NCBI RefSeq assembly: GCF_028765165.1
Contig: NZ_JARADB010000003.1
Location: forward strand, 346,730-410,729
Direction: 5' to 3'
DNA length: 64,000 bases
DNA from: Paenibacillus sp. MAHUQ-63
GTDB taxonomy: Bacteria > Bacillota > Bacilli > Paenibacillales > NBRC-103111
Both the position numbers and the translations under genes were made by a program. How positions within the stretch are numbered: position 1 is the stretch's first letter; every line of letters starts with the position of its first letter. Below, piece after piece: positions 44,011 through 53,439 of the stretch. The notes beneath the pieces were generated by a model that saw nothing but the letters and a program-made list of their open reading frames with translations, was not told where the DNA came from and searched no databases.

Positions 44011-44420
44011 GCTAACGGACACAGGTGCCCTTATTCAAGGAACATAGGCTCCTCTGTTATTGTAACGGACACCAGTTACCGTCAGAATTAGCCCGCAGAT
44101 CGTGCAAATAAGGTCCGCTGTGTCCGTTACAATCAAGACACAATTCTTCTTGGGAATATAACGGCCGCTCTGTCCGTTAGATATGCAGGCCAAGCGCTGA
44201 GGGAGTGGAGAGGCGATCCTTCACTCGGATCACCCGTAACTGGAATTTCTCCTGTTAAAAAATCGAAATTCACCTCACGCTGCAGTCATAACTGGAATTT
44301 CTCCCGCTAATTCCGCCAAAAGTGCCGCAAAAGCTCAACTAGTGCTGATTTTAACTGGAGAGTTTCCAGTTATTCTTTCTGTAGAAGAGTTAGGTGGTAG
44401 AATAACGGGAGTTTTTCCAT
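44011..44420. repeat. Mixed cluster of family A and family B short palindromic repeats
   Basis: The 43955-44583 gap has no supported gene. It holds four family A motifs between 44012 and 44180 (CTAACGGACACAG near 44012, GTAACGGACACCAG near 44062, CTGTGTCCGTTAC near 44118, CTGTCCGTTAG near 44169), two in each orientation. Four family B motifs follow (about 44235-44258, 44288-44310, 44352-44372, 44400-44420); the one at 44352-44372 is a palindrome TAACTGGA/TCCAGTTA. Same families as at 3.9 kb and 23.8-24.7 kb. Confidence 0.75.
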
Positions 44421-44583
44421 GTATCACCCGGCGCGTTTGAAACGACCAGCATATTGCGCGGTGGGGTGGGGCTAAGACGGTGGGAGGGTTAAGCTTCGGA
44501 GCTGCGAAAACTCCTGTATGGCACGCCCAGGTTCAGGGCTTCAGGTTGCTCGGACTCCGTTTTACAGACCAACCGCACCATTC

Positions 44584-44636
44584 CGTGCCCGGGCACAGTT
44601 TTTATTATAGACTGATTCACGTAGCGTAGCAAGATG
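44584..44636 (-). promoter_or_regulatory. Orphan LacI-type promoter/operator
   Basis: On the minus strand TTGCTA, 17 bases, TATAAT, then CTGTGCCCGGGCACG (operator 44584-44597) immediately after. It is a good sigma-A promoter in the same arrangement as the LacI-epimerase promoter, but no gene follows for about 680 bases until the oxygenase gene. It may be a distant promoter for the oxygenase or the remnant of a lost gene. Confidence 0.65.
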
Positions 44637-44753
44637 CAAATACGAGACGTGGATCAGCGCATTCCCTCCATTTGTCCGCCAACACCTGCATGACAGGCAG
44701 CGAACGATAATGGTGAGAATGCGCTGATGGCGCCACCCGCCGCCACGTGCGGC

Positions 44754-45587
44754 TTAATGGACAAGCTCCCTCGTTTCACCGGCGAGCTCCGCGAACAGCT
44801 TGATCGTCTTCGCCAGCTCGGCACGATCCCCGGCTAGACCGGCGAAGCCCGCCTGAACCCGCCGCTCGAAATCCGCAGGCGCCGCCGCCATTCGGCCGCA
44901 GCGGGCCACAGCCCCTTTCTCGTTCAGCAGGTACTCGCCGTTCCAAGCGAACAGCACCTGCACCAGACAGCTGACGGCTCGAAACAGATGCCCGGCTGCA
45001 TAAGACACATCCAGCCGGCTCTCCGCTTTCTTGGCATTCGCCAATGAGAAATCGGCTTCCCATAGAAACTTGGCGATGGTCGCATGGCGCAGCGCATCCG
45101 GATAAACGGCGGTCTTCGCCTTCAGCTCGGCGACCACGCCCTGCGGGTCCCAGAGCGGACGGCATCCCGCCGCCTCGCCCATATAAATCGACGTGCAGAA
45201 GCCGTGCGGATGACCCGGCTGATAATGGATGTCGATTCGCCCCTGCAGGCAGTCGTCCACGACGCCGGCGACCTGAACCGCGTCGCGATACAGGATGTCG
45301 ACGGCGAACCCGCCGACGGTCAGCCAACCGCCGCCGTTAATCCATGGCCCCCATCCGCCGATCGGCGTGATGAGGTCCGTGCGGCGCTGATCGTCGAGCG
45401 CAGCAGCTGCTTGTTCCAGCGCTGCCGTATCGATCGGGCGCTCAGGCCGGTAATAGACGCCAATGTCGATATCCGACTCCGGCGTTTCCGTCCCGCACGC
45501 CCGCGAGCCGCCGAGTACGATGGCGGCAATGCCTTCCACCCCGCGCAGCTTCTCCACAGCCTTTTGAATCACATCGCTCGCTTCCAT
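44754..45587 (-). CDS. Nucleotidyltransferase-domain protein
   Basis: 277 aa. The N-terminal nucleotidyltransferase motif GGSRACGTETPESDIDIGVYY (G-S followed by D-x-D) matches the polymerase-beta/aminoglycoside-adenylyltransferase fold, and a DUF4037-like or helical C-terminal domain follows (IAKFLWEADFSLANAKK). No resistance gene family can be assigned. GGAGGG precedes the ATG. It is 68 bases after the GH116 gene in the same direction and may be the last gene of the sugar operon or an independent gene. Confidence 0.85.
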   Translation of the reverse strand: MEASDVIQKAVEKLRGVEGIAAIVLGGSRACGTETPESDIDIGVYYRPERPIDTAALEQAAAALDDQRRTDLITPIGGWGPWINGGGWLTVGGFAVDILYRDAVQVAGVVDDCLQGRIDIHYQPGHPHGFCTSIYMGEAAGCRPLWDPQGVVAELKAKTAVYPDALRHATIAKFLWEADFSLANAKKAESRLDVSYAAGHLFRAVSCLVQVLFAWNGEYLLNEKGAVARCGRMAAAPADFERRVQAGFAGLAGDRAELAKTIKLFAELAGETRELVH

Positions 45588-45655
45588 TTGTCATCCCTCC
45601 ATAGGAAAACCGAACCGGCACCCACCCAGCTGCCGGTCCGGCTCCAACATGTTCA

Positions 45656-48289
45656 TTACAGAAATTGTATGACAAGGGTCTTTTGCGGTTCAAGGGTCAC
45701 TTTATGTGTAAACGAAAGTTTCCCTGCACCGGCGTTCGGATCACCGCATTCGAAGGCAATGTCGGCGCCGCCGAGCGTCACGCTCGCTACGTCCCTGCCG
45801 GCCAGCAGCCGGCTTCCAAAGGAGGACAGCCCGAGCTCGCCCCATTTGACCTCCAGCTCGATTCGGCCGCAAGAAGAGCGTATTTCGCCCCATCCTTCGT
45901 TCAAGCTCCAGAAGCTGCGGTAATCGTCTTCATGCCATTTCGGACTGAAGCCGATGTGCCCTTTCACCATATCGTACTCGAAGCCGCTTAACGCAAGCAG
46001 CAGGCCATAGGAAGCCATGGACCGCGCATAGTTGGAGCCGCACTCGAACTCGTTCCACGGGTTGCGGCGCTCACCGTCGTACCGCTCGCGAATCGCTTTC
46101 ACCACCCGCAAGCCCTCGGTAATAAAGCCTTCGTAGATCATATGGCAAGCGGCCTGATACTCGAAACCGTTCATGCATTCCTCTGCATAAGGGACAGGCA
46201 CGATCGGACTGTTATCGTCAGGCCAAGAGCAGATGACAAGGCCGGATTCATCGTTCAATCCATAAATGCGGCACGCATTCGGATGATTGCCCAATTGCTC
46301 GATGAAATTGTTCTCATAAATCGACTGCACGGCTTGCTTTACTTTCACCGGATCTAGCACGTTGCCAAGCCCTACGAGATGCGCGAACCATTCCCCGAGC
46401 ACTTGGTCGATGCCGCAGCCTTCTCCGATTTGGTACTTGAGCTCGCCGGCCTCATCGTTCCAATATGCGGCTTCGGCGCCGTACCGCTCAAGCACGGACC
46501 GGTCCTGAAGATTGACCAATTGATGGAAATACCGGCCGTTGAATAGATGCTCGTTCGTCCACGCCGCTCCTTTGCGGCTGAGCGCTTCGTATTCCGCCGC
46601 TTTGTCGGGCTCGCCGAGCGCTTGTGCCATTTCCGCAGCCGCTTTGAGCGCCGTCACATACATACTGGTCAGCCATGAGTTCGGACCGAACAGCTCCATG
46701 TCGAGCGTATGATGCTGGCGCCCTTCCATGACGCCGTCCTTGTCGGCATCCCATCCGTCCTCGTTCCCCTCGTCCCAGGCATATTCGAGCGCCTTGCGGA
46801 TGTTCGGCCAGAGCGAACGCAGCCACTGCGTATCCCCGGAAACCTTCCATTCGCGATACGATTTAATAATGCCGCCCATCTGCCCGTCGACGGCTGCCCT
46901 GAACGGATTGTCGCGCGTTGTCCGCTCGGCCGGCAGCATGAGCCGGAACGCCATTTTGCCATTCTCGAACTGAGCATGGGTGTAATCGATCTTCCGCATC
47001 GAGCGGGCCAAAGCCGGGAATAGGAAAGCCGTCGCTTGTTCGTAATTCCATACGTGCGTGCAGGAGCCTTCGCAAGATCCTTCGTTCGTATGAACGCCTT
47101 CGAAACCATATAGGGTACCGTCGGTCAAACGCAACACAGTAGGCGATTTCAGAATCGAAATGTTCCCGCTGATGGCATCCAGCACCACATCCGGCAATGT
47201 GGAAGCGAACAGTGTTTCTTTAAATAATCGCGTCTCCGAATAGAGGCGCTCATAATGATCTTTTATATATTTCGCCGTTGCCGTTGAATCACTGAACAAC
47301 GTCGCATAATAGTTTTTCCAGGAAGGATGCTTGTCGCCGCCAGGATTCCAGAAATTCACATAATTCGGAAAGTTCCACGTGAGAATGAAGCGGAATGTCG
47401 CCTTCCCGCCCGGCGCTACCGTGCGATGCCCGCTGAGCAATCCGACGTCCTGATGCTTCTCGTGAATTCTGCGCGGATCCTGCTCGCTCGGCAGCTCATA
47501 GTTACGTTCCTGAAAGCGTCCCGGCCGGCGGAAATCTTTCCAGAATACCGTCAAGTTATCGAACCAGCTCCCCCTGAACCAGTAGGTTTGATAGCTGACA
47601 TCGTCATGATCGGCAAGCAGCGTCATATCGCCGAATTCCGGCTCGCTATCCTGATAATGTGCGGATGTCAAGCGAATCGCCTGCCGCCCGTCCACCAGGA
47701 CAGCTTCGTTGTAGGCCCCCTTGCGGAACGGGTTGGTCAAATTGCCGACGACGCTAAGGTCCAATTCGTCCGCAGAACGGTTCGTCACTTCATACTCCAG
47801 TATGGCGCATGGAAGCGAAGAATCTTTGTCATTCAGGGGAATGAACGGATTAAACGCCGTTAGCTTCACGTGTATAGGATCTTGCTCATCGTCGAAAAGC
47901 AGCTCTGCGAACGGGAACTCCCCTCGGAAGGATGTATTCGCAAAGTGCGGGAAGCCGGCCATATTCTCCCGCCTCGGCCCATAGCCGTAGCCCTCGAACT
48001 TCCCCTTGCCTTCGCCGGTATACGGGGTCTGCAGGTCGCCGTTCAGCACTTTAGTCAGGACGACCTCCCCGCTCCGCTCCGCCTTGACGGCAAAGAACGA
48101 GAATCCGTTAAAGCTCAGCTTATTAGGACGGTTGAAAATTTCCCAGTCCAGCAGCCGGCCGTTGCCGGCCAATCCGATGCTGCCCGTACCTATGCCGCCA
48201 AGCGGGAAGGAGATTTGACTCGTTTGGGAACCCTTATACACGAAATGTTTATCCATGCGAAATTGATCCTCTAGCCCATTTTTACTCAT
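45656..48289 (-). CDS. GH116 beta-glycosidase (bile-acid glucosidase/GBA2-like)
   Basis: 877 aa cytosolic enzyme of family GH116, with an N-terminal beta-sandwich (ISFPLGGIGTGSIGLAGNGRLLDWE is a hallmark) and a C-terminal (alpha/alpha)6 barrel. By family analogy the nucleophile is Glu about 397 in YGFEG and the acid/base Asp about 530 in HHTLD-MELFGPNSW; a CTHVWNYEQ block lies at 410-418. Bacterial members cleave beta-glucosides or beta-xylosides. No signal peptide. It is 53 bases downstream of the permease gene, so it likely cleaves the oligosaccharide imported by that transporter. Confidence 0.93.
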   Translation of the reverse strand: MSKNGLEDQFRMDKHFVYKGSQTSQISFPLGGIGTGSIGLAGNGRLLDWEIFNRPNKLSFNGFSFFAVKAERSGEVVLTKVLNGDLQTPYTGEGKGKFEGYGYGPRRENMAGFPHFANTSFRGEFPFAELLFDDEQDPIHVKLTAFNPFIPLNDKDSSLPCAILEYEVTNRSADELDLSVVGNLTNPFRKGAYNEAVLVDGRQAIRLTSAHYQDSEPEFGDMTLLADHDDVSYQTYWFRGSWFDNLTVFWKDFRRPGRFQERNYELPSEQDPRRIHEKHQDVGLLSGHRTVAPGGKATFRFILTWNFPNYVNFWNPGGDKHPSWKNYYATLFSDSTATAKYIKDHYERLYSETRLFKETLFASTLPDVVLDAISGNISILKSPTVLRLTDGTLYGFEGVHTNEGSCEGSCTHVWNYEQATAFLFPALARSMRKIDYTHAQFENGKMAFRLMLPAERTTRDNPFRAAVDGQMGGIIKSYREWKVSGDTQWLRSLWPNIRKALEYAWDEGNEDGWDADKDGVMEGRQHHTLDMELFGPNSWLTSMYVTALKAAAEMAQALGEPDKAAEYEALSRKGAAWTNEHLFNGRYFHQLVNLQDRSVLERYGAEAAYWNDEAGELKYQIGEGCGIDQVLGEWFAHLVGLGNVLDPVKVKQAVQSIYENNFIEQLGNHPNACRIYGLNDESGLVICSWPDDNSPIVPVPYAEECMNGFEYQAACHMIYEGFITEGLRVVKAIRERYDGERRNPWNEFECGSNYARSMASYGLLLALSGFEYDMVKGHIGFSPKWHEDDYRSFWSLNEGWGEIRSSCGRIELEVKWGELGLSSFGSRLLAGRDVASVTLGGADIAFECGDPNAGAGKLSFTHKVTLEPQKTLVIQFL

Positions 48290-48342
48290 CGAACAGCCTC
48301 CTCAAGCTCCATCATATAATGTAATGAAAATTCCGGCAGCAC

Positions 48343-49221
48343 TTAGGTTTTTAGACCGCCGGCCGTAATGCCGTCCAATAAATATTTTTGCCCGAAAATG
48401 TAAAAGAGCAGCGGAACGACGAGCGACAACGTCACGCCGGCCAAAATGGCGGACAAATTACCGGTTCCGAACGCGCCCGTCAATGCGGTCATGCCGATCG
48501 GCAGCGTCATCTTCTCGAAAGAATTCAGGAATATGAGCGGACGGAAGAAATCATTCCAATGTCCGATAAAGCTAATGACCGATGTAACGGCTACGGCCGG
48601 ATACGACATCGGCAGAATGACTTTGAGGAATACCCATAACCGGCTTGCGCCGTCCATATAAGCCGCCTCGTCATAAGCGCTGGAAATCGACATCATCGTC
48701 TGCCGGATCATGAAGATTCCGAACGGATTAATGAGGCCTGGAAGAATGAGCGCCAAATGCGTATCCACGAGCCCCAGCTTCGACATCATAATAAATTGCG
48801 GGATGATGGTTACTTGCCCCGGAATCATCAACCCTGACAAAAAAATTAGAAACAGCGCGTTCCGTCCCGGAAAGGCGATTCGCGAGAACGCGAAAGCCGC
48901 CATGCTGGAGATGAAAATATGTCCGGCCACGATGATCAAGCAAATCTTCAGCGAGTTGGTAATGAAATCGAAAAACGGCACTTTCGCAAACACCTCTGCA
49001 TAGTTGCCGATATGCCACGCCGTCGGAAAAATGGCCGGCGGCAGCGAGAACGAATCTTTCGGCAAACGCAGCGAGGTGGAGAATATCCACAGGAACGGAG
49101 TGAGCATGAGAAAGGACAGCAGCAGCAACATGCCGTCCAGCGCCATGCGCCCAGGCCGGAACCCGCGCATCACGCCCCGGTTAACCGCCGTCCCTGCCCT
49201 CTGCAGATTGGAGGCCCCCAC
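48343..49221 (-). CDS. CUT1 sugar ABC transporter permease (MalG type)
   Basis: About 292 aa with six membrane segments; EAA loop DEAAYMDGASRLWVF followed by ILPMS; the C-terminus LLDGITAGGLKT is a variant of the usual AGAVKG. GTG 49221 is chosen because GAGAGGAG lies nine bases upstream; the next permease stop is 17 bases away. Second permease of the GH116 operon. Confidence 0.9.
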   Translation of the reverse strand: MGASNLQRAGTAVNRGVMRGFRPGRMALDGMLLLLSFLMLTPFLWIFSTSLRLPKDSFSLPPAIFPTAWHIGNYAEVFAKVPFFDFITNSLKICLIIVAGHIFISSMAAFAFSRIAFPGRNALFLIFLSGLMIPGQVTIIPQFIMMSKLGLVDTHLALILPGLINPFGIFMIRQTMMSISSAYDEAAYMDGASRLWVFLKVILPMSYPAVAVTSVISFIGHWNDFFRPLIFLNSFEKMTLPIGMTALTGAFGTGNLSAILAGVTLSLVVPLLFYIFGQKYLLDGITAGGLKT

Positions 49222-49238
49222 GTATATCAACTCCTCTC

Positions 49239-50132
49239 TTAATCCCGATCGTAATTGACCCATTTGCGGCTGATCGCAAATTGGACCATCGTTACGCATA
49301 AGATGATGACGAACAAACTGAGCGACAGTGTGGAAGCATAGCCCATCTCATGATGCTGGAACGCCACTTCGTAAATGTACATATTGACGGAACGGGATGC
49401 ATCGCCGGGTCCGCCCCCCGTGATCAAATACGGCTCGTCGAAGATTTGCGTCGCCCCGATCAGCGTCGTCACCAGCACGAAAAATATCGTAGGCGAAAGC
49501 ATCGGCAGCGTGATCGAGCTGAAACGCTGCATGCCGCTCGCCCCGTCCATCTCCGCTGCTTCATAGAGGGTGGCAGGAATGCTCTGCAGCCCGATCAGGT
49601 AGTATAGGAAGGCGTTGCCAATAAATTTCCAGAAGCTATAGATCGCCACCGCCACGTAAACCCAGAACGGCGATTGCATCCAAGCGATCGGATCGACGCC
49701 TAATAAGCCCAAGCAATAGTTCAGAATGCCGAAATCCTTGCTGAACATGAACTGCCAGGCGACGGCGACGGCAGCGGAAGTCGCCAGCACCGGGAAGTAG
49801 AAGACCGTGCGGTACACATACTTCCAAGCGCTGGCAACCGGCCGATTGACGGCAAGTGCAAGCAGCAGACCCAGAATCGCGTGCATAGGGGTGAGTATCA
49901 AAATATACTTGAGCGTATTGCCATATGTCAGCAGCAGCCGTTGGTCTTCAACCAAATGCTTGAAATTATCAAAGCCGATCCATTGAGCCGGGGTGATGAC
50001 ATTATATTTCGTAAAGCTTAAGTACAGGGTTGCAACAACGGGTTCGCCGATGAACAGCGTAAAGAATAGCAAGGCAGGCGCCAAAAATAACAATCCGGCA
50101 ATCAGATTAGACATCGTGCGATGCGTTACCAC
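49239..50132 (-). CDS. CUT1 sugar ABC transporter permease (MalF/UgpA type)
   Basis: 297 aa, six membrane segments. EAA loop YEAAEMDGASGMQRF followed by TLPM, and the FVGF/IGFDNF turn at WIGFDNFKHL. GTG start behind AGGAGGG at seven bases. It follows the binding-lipoprotein gene by 77 bases. Confidence 0.92.
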   Translation of the reverse strand: MVTHRTMSNLIAGLLFLAPALLFFTLFIGEPVVATLYLSFTKYNVITPAQWIGFDNFKHLVEDQRLLLTYGNTLKYILILTPMHAILGLLLALAVNRPVASAWKYVYRTVFYFPVLATSAAVAVAWQFMFSKDFGILNYCLGLLGVDPIAWMQSPFWVYVAVAIYSFWKFIGNAFLYYLIGLQSIPATLYEAAEMDGASGMQRFSSITLPMLSPTIFFVLVTTLIGATQIFDEPYLITGGGPGDASRSVNMYIYEVAFQHHEMGYASTLSLSLFVIILCVTMVQFAISRKWVNYDRD

Positions 50133-50209
50133 GCTTGATCCCTCCTAGAAATCGGTGCACCGGCTGGCGGAAAGTTGCTAACCGTCAACCGGCGCGCCCC
50201 GATGCGCCG

Positions 50210-51478
50210 TCATTTTTTCAGAATGGCGTCGATTTCTTGTTTGGCCTTCTTCATCGCTGTCGCCGCATCGGACTGATTGGACAGAATCTCCGATACATGC
50301 CGGTCGAATACACCTTGGATTTCCCCGTACTGCATCGGCGCTTCCACCGCTTTGGCAATGTCCGCGCTTTCTGCATACACCTTCCAGTTCTGCGCCGGCG
50401 TCTTAGGTAGCACTTCATTCATGACCGAGATGCGAGTTGGAATCGATGTGTTGGAGAGCGTAGTTTTCTGCGAGTAGACCCCGCTTAAGAAAGCGGAGAG
50501 CTTATAGGCAGCCTCCGGATATTTGGTAGATTTCAGCACGGGGAACGCGCCTGATCCGAAAATGACTTTGTTCGTCTTGAACGTCGGCAAAAACTGGACA
50601 TCGATATTAGTGAATTTATTTTTATCATAAGTGCCGAACGGCCATTTGCCTGCGGACATCATGGCAATCTGCCCGTTCATCAGCATTTGAATTTGATCGT
50701 CTTTGGGCCCGGGAACCGGGGAAACTTTGTATTTATAAATGAGATCCTGGAAAAATTGCATCATCTCGATCGCATTCGGATCGTCTAATTTGCTCGTGGT
50801 CATATCGTCGTTCAGCACGCTGGCGTTATTGTTAAACAGCCAGGCGGAAGCGCCGAAATAGTAATTCGGGATGGCGAAACCGTACGTTTTCTTGCCGTCC
50901 TTCTCCGTCGTCAGCTTCTGGGCGTACTGGAGGAAATCATCCTTCGTCCAGCCCTTGGCAGGTACGGTTAAACCGGCCTGCTTCAGCAGCTCCGTATTGA
51001 AATGCATCACAACATTGTTCCAGTCCCAAACGAAGCCGTAGGTTTTATGATCGATGACGAACGGGGATTGAAGCTTGGGATGCAGATCCTTATAGTTATC
51101 CAACGCCGCCTCATCGGATTTCATATAGGTGTCGAGCGGAAGCAGTAAATCCTGTTTGGCGAACATCTGAATGCCTTCGATCGCAACGCGAATGACATCG
51201 GGCGATTTGCCGCCGGCAATCATCGTCTGAATTTTATTGAAATAGTCCGCCCAACCGCTGCTGACGACCTCGACCCGTTTCACGGTAATGTCCGGGTTCA
51301 GCTTATTAAATTCAGCCAAAATCTTGGAGAGCTGCTCCTCTGACGCCTCATTCTTACTCCAGACGAGCGTCAACTCGGCCTTGCCGGATGTGGAAGACGC
51401 CGGTGTACTTTCGGAACTGCAAGCTACCAATGACCATCCTAATGCAGCAATCAGCAGTAAGACCCAAACCTTTTTCAT
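50210..51478 (-). CDS. Extracellular sugar-binding lipoprotein (SBP family 1)
   Basis: About 422 aa. The signal peptide MKKVWVLLLIAALGWSLVAC ends in lipobox LVAC; the SBP_bac_1 fold follows. ATG 51478 is chosen as the only start giving a classical signal peptide; AAGGATGG lies upstream. First gene of an operon with two permeases, GH116 and a nucleotidyltransferase. A LacI gene diverges upstream and palindromic operators lie between them. Confidence 0.92.
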   Translation of the reverse strand: MKKVWVLLLIAALGWSLVACSSESTPASSTSGKAELTLVWSKNEASEEQLSKILAEFNKLNPDITVKRVEVVSSGWADYFNKIQTMIAGGKSPDVIRVAIEGIQMFAKQDLLLPLDTYMKSDEAALDNYKDLHPKLQSPFVIDHKTYGFVWDWNNVVMHFNTELLKQAGLTVPAKGWTKDDFLQYAQKLTTEKDGKKTYGFAIPNYYFGASAWLFNNNASVLNDDMTTSKLDDPNAIEMMQFFQDLIYKYKVSPVPGPKDDQIQMLMNGQIAMMSAGKWPFGTYDKNKFTNIDVQFLPTFKTNKVIFGSGAFPVLKSTKYPEAAYKLSAFLSGVYSQKTTLSNTSIPTRISVMNEVLPKTPAQNWKVYAESADIAKAVEAPMQYGEIQGVFDRHVSEILSNQSDAATAMKKAKQEIDAILKK

Positions 51479-51592
51479 AGAGGGCACCATCCTTAACAGA
51501 ATGTAATGCCGCACTCCCGGAACAGCAGCACCGGTGCGGTCTGATGAAAGCTCTGGATGCGGGATGCGAATCATTCGAGGTCAACACCCCCT

Positions 51593-51813
51593 CCGTTCAC
51601 GTGAACGGAAAAGGCTAAAAAAAATGTTGGCGATTCAGCCATGTCGATAAGGGCGTCCCCTTCACGAACGATTATTGCGCGGAGCTCCTTTCACATGCCT
51701 CGTGCACGTGAACGAACCCATCTTATCAAATCAGGGATTTTTTGTAAACGCTTTTATTCAAATTCGTTCTTCCTGCCTATGAGGTTGGTACTCAAGTACG
51801 TTCACGAGCACGG
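51593..51813. promoter_or_regulatory. Array of LacI-type operators (CGTTCACGTGAACG family)
   Basis: The 51479-51881 divergent region carries CCGTTCACGTGAACGG (51593-51608, perfect 16-bp palindrome), TCGTGCACGTGAACGA (51700-51715) and CGTTCACGAGCACGG (51799-51813). A half-site TTCACGAACG lies at 51661. TTGTAAACGCTTTTA near 51742 resembles cre with one mismatch. The sites suit the LacI protein encoded at 51882 and would control both that gene and the importer operon. Confidence 0.72.
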
Positions 51814-51881
51814 GTATTGACCGGCATGCGCCGTTACGATACGATAAGACCAGCAGATCGCTTCTACGGAGGTCCATAGTC

Positions 51882-52883
51882 ATGAACGTAACCAGCAAAC
51901 AGATTGCCGAACTGTGCGGAGTTACCCGCGGTACAGTAGACCGCGCCTTGAACAACCGTCCAGGCATCTCTGCGGAAACGCGCGACAAAATTATGCGCGT
52001 CGCCGAAGAACTCGGGTACCGCCCGCATTTCCTCGCGCAAAGCCTTGTTAAAGGTCATACCAAAACGCTTGGCATCGTTTTATTCGATATTCACAATCAG
52101 ATCTTCTCTCAGCTCTTTCATGCATTCGAGGCGGAAGCTCGAAGAAGGGGCTATATTGTCTATCTCGTGCTTTCCCATCGCGATAAGGAGCTGGAATGGG
52201 AATATATCAATAACCTGCTGGACCGACGCGTCGACGGCATCGCCCTGCTTCCCGCCAACGACAGCAAGAAGTTCGAGTCGTTCTTGCTGCGCTCGCGTAC
52301 CCCGATCGTCACCTTCGGCAACCGGCTGACAGGCCCGTTCCCGTACATTTGGATACACGACAAGCAGGCGATTCACGATTCCGTGTCGTATCTGGCCGGT
52401 CAAGGCTACCGACATTTGATCTATATTAGCCCACCGCTCATGCGCAAGGGCAAAGAAAACATTTATGTCCCTGAGCAGCGGTACCAGGGCTTCATCAGCG
52501 CTTGCGTGGACATTCCGGATATGCGCTTCGACGTCATTGCGCAGAAGCATTATTTGTCGGAATTGGAAGCTCTGCTTGATCGCACGGATAGCAAATGCGC
52601 CATCCTATGCTCAAGCGACGTGTATGCACTGGACGTGCTGAAATGGCTGAAGGCCCGCAAGATTCGCGTGCCTGAACAGGTCGGCCTGATGGGCTTCGAT
52701 AATATCGACGTGCTCAAATATATCAATCCTTCATTGACGACGGTAGATTACAATGTCAATGAAATCGGTACGCAGCTGGCCGACCTGCTGATACGCCGTA
52801 TTAACGATACGGAAGTGCCGGCCGAGACGCTGATCGCCCATCATGTGCTGCCGGGGGAGTCCGTTGCGCAAAGCCCCGGTTAA
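51882..52883 (+). CDS. LacI family transcriptional regulator of GH116 operon
   Basis: 333 aa. Helix-turn-helix MNVTSKQIAELCGVTRGTVDRALNNRPGIS, and hinge ALNNRPGISAETRDKIMRVAEELGYRPH are standard. The sensor domain is type-I periplasmic-like (IALLPANDSKKFESF, VGLMGFDNIDVLKYINPSLTTV). It is divergent from the binding-lipoprotein operon with three palindromic sites between; likely represses it in the absence of its sugar. Confidence 0.93.
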   Translation: MNVTSKQIAELCGVTRGTVDRALNNRPGISAETRDKIMRVAEELGYRPHFLAQSLVKGHTKTLGIVLFDIHNQIFSQLFHAFEAEARRRGYIVYLVLSHRDKELEWEYINNLLDRRVDGIALLPANDSKKFESFLLRSRTPIVTFGNRLTGPFPYIWIHDKQAIHDSVSYLAGQGYRHLIYISPPLMRKGKENIYVPEQRYQGFISACVDIPDMRFDVIAQKHYLSELEALLDRTDSKCAILCSSDVYALDVLKWLKARKIRVPEQVGLMGFDNIDVLKYINPSLTTVDYNVNEIGTQLADLLIRRINDTEVPAETLIAHHVLPGESVAQSPG

Positions 52884-52960
52884 AGCCCGCTGCCGGTATA
52901 TCAGTCTGGACATCTGATGCGCCATGGGATTCCGGGAATGGCAAACCTCCGAAATAAAAA

Positions 52961-52988
52961 GAATCCGGTTTCTCATTAAACCGGATTC
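52961..52988. terminator. Hairpin downstream of LacI gene
   Basis: GAATCCGGTTT (52961-52971) and AAACCGGATTC (52978-52988), a six-base loop. A T-run exists only on the minus strand, so its use as a terminator for the plus-strand LacI gene is uncertain. Confidence 0.5.
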
Positions 52989-53019
52989 TCAATAAACGGA
53001 ATCGGCGCTGCATCACCGC

Positions 53020-53395
53020 CTCTTCTGAGCACTATCCCTTCTACTCAGGCACCTTCGGGTCGCCGCCTCTTCTGGGCACTATCCCTTCTGCTCAGGACGC
53101 TTTCAGGTCAGCACCTCTTCTGGGCACTATCCCTTCTACTCAGGCCACCTCCGGGTCACCGCCTCTTCTGGGCACTATCCCTTCTACTCAGGACGCTTTC
53201 AGGTCAGCACCTCTTCTGGGCACTATCCCTTCTAATCAGGCCACCTCCGGGTCACCGCCTCTTCTGGGCACTATCCCTTCTACTCAGGACGCTTTCAGGT
53301 CAGCACCTCTTCTGGGCACTATCCCTTCTACTCAGGACGCTTTCGGGTCACCGCCTCTTCTGGGCACTATCCCATCCGTTCAGTTCCCCTAACTT
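53020..53395. repeat. Eight tandem 48-bp repeats (family C, CTCTTCTGGGCACTATCCC)
   Basis: CTCTTCTG starts at 53020, 53067, 53115, 53163, 53211, 53259, 53307 and 53355, a spacing of 47-48 bases. Two alternating flanks (ACCGC and CAGCAC) suggest a 96-bp higher-order unit. The repeats are contiguous and nearly identical. Confidence 0.92.
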
Positions 53396-53439
53396 GTCTG
53401 TATATTGCGATCGTATGTAATCGTATACTGCCTCCTAAC

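Noticed and set aside
44754..45587. Aminoglycoside resistance gene
   Set aside because: Only the general nucleotidyltransferase fold is seen; no resistance-family signature is present.
53020..53395. CRISPR array
   Set aside because: Repeats are contiguous near-identical 48-bp units with no unique spacers and no cas genes nearby.
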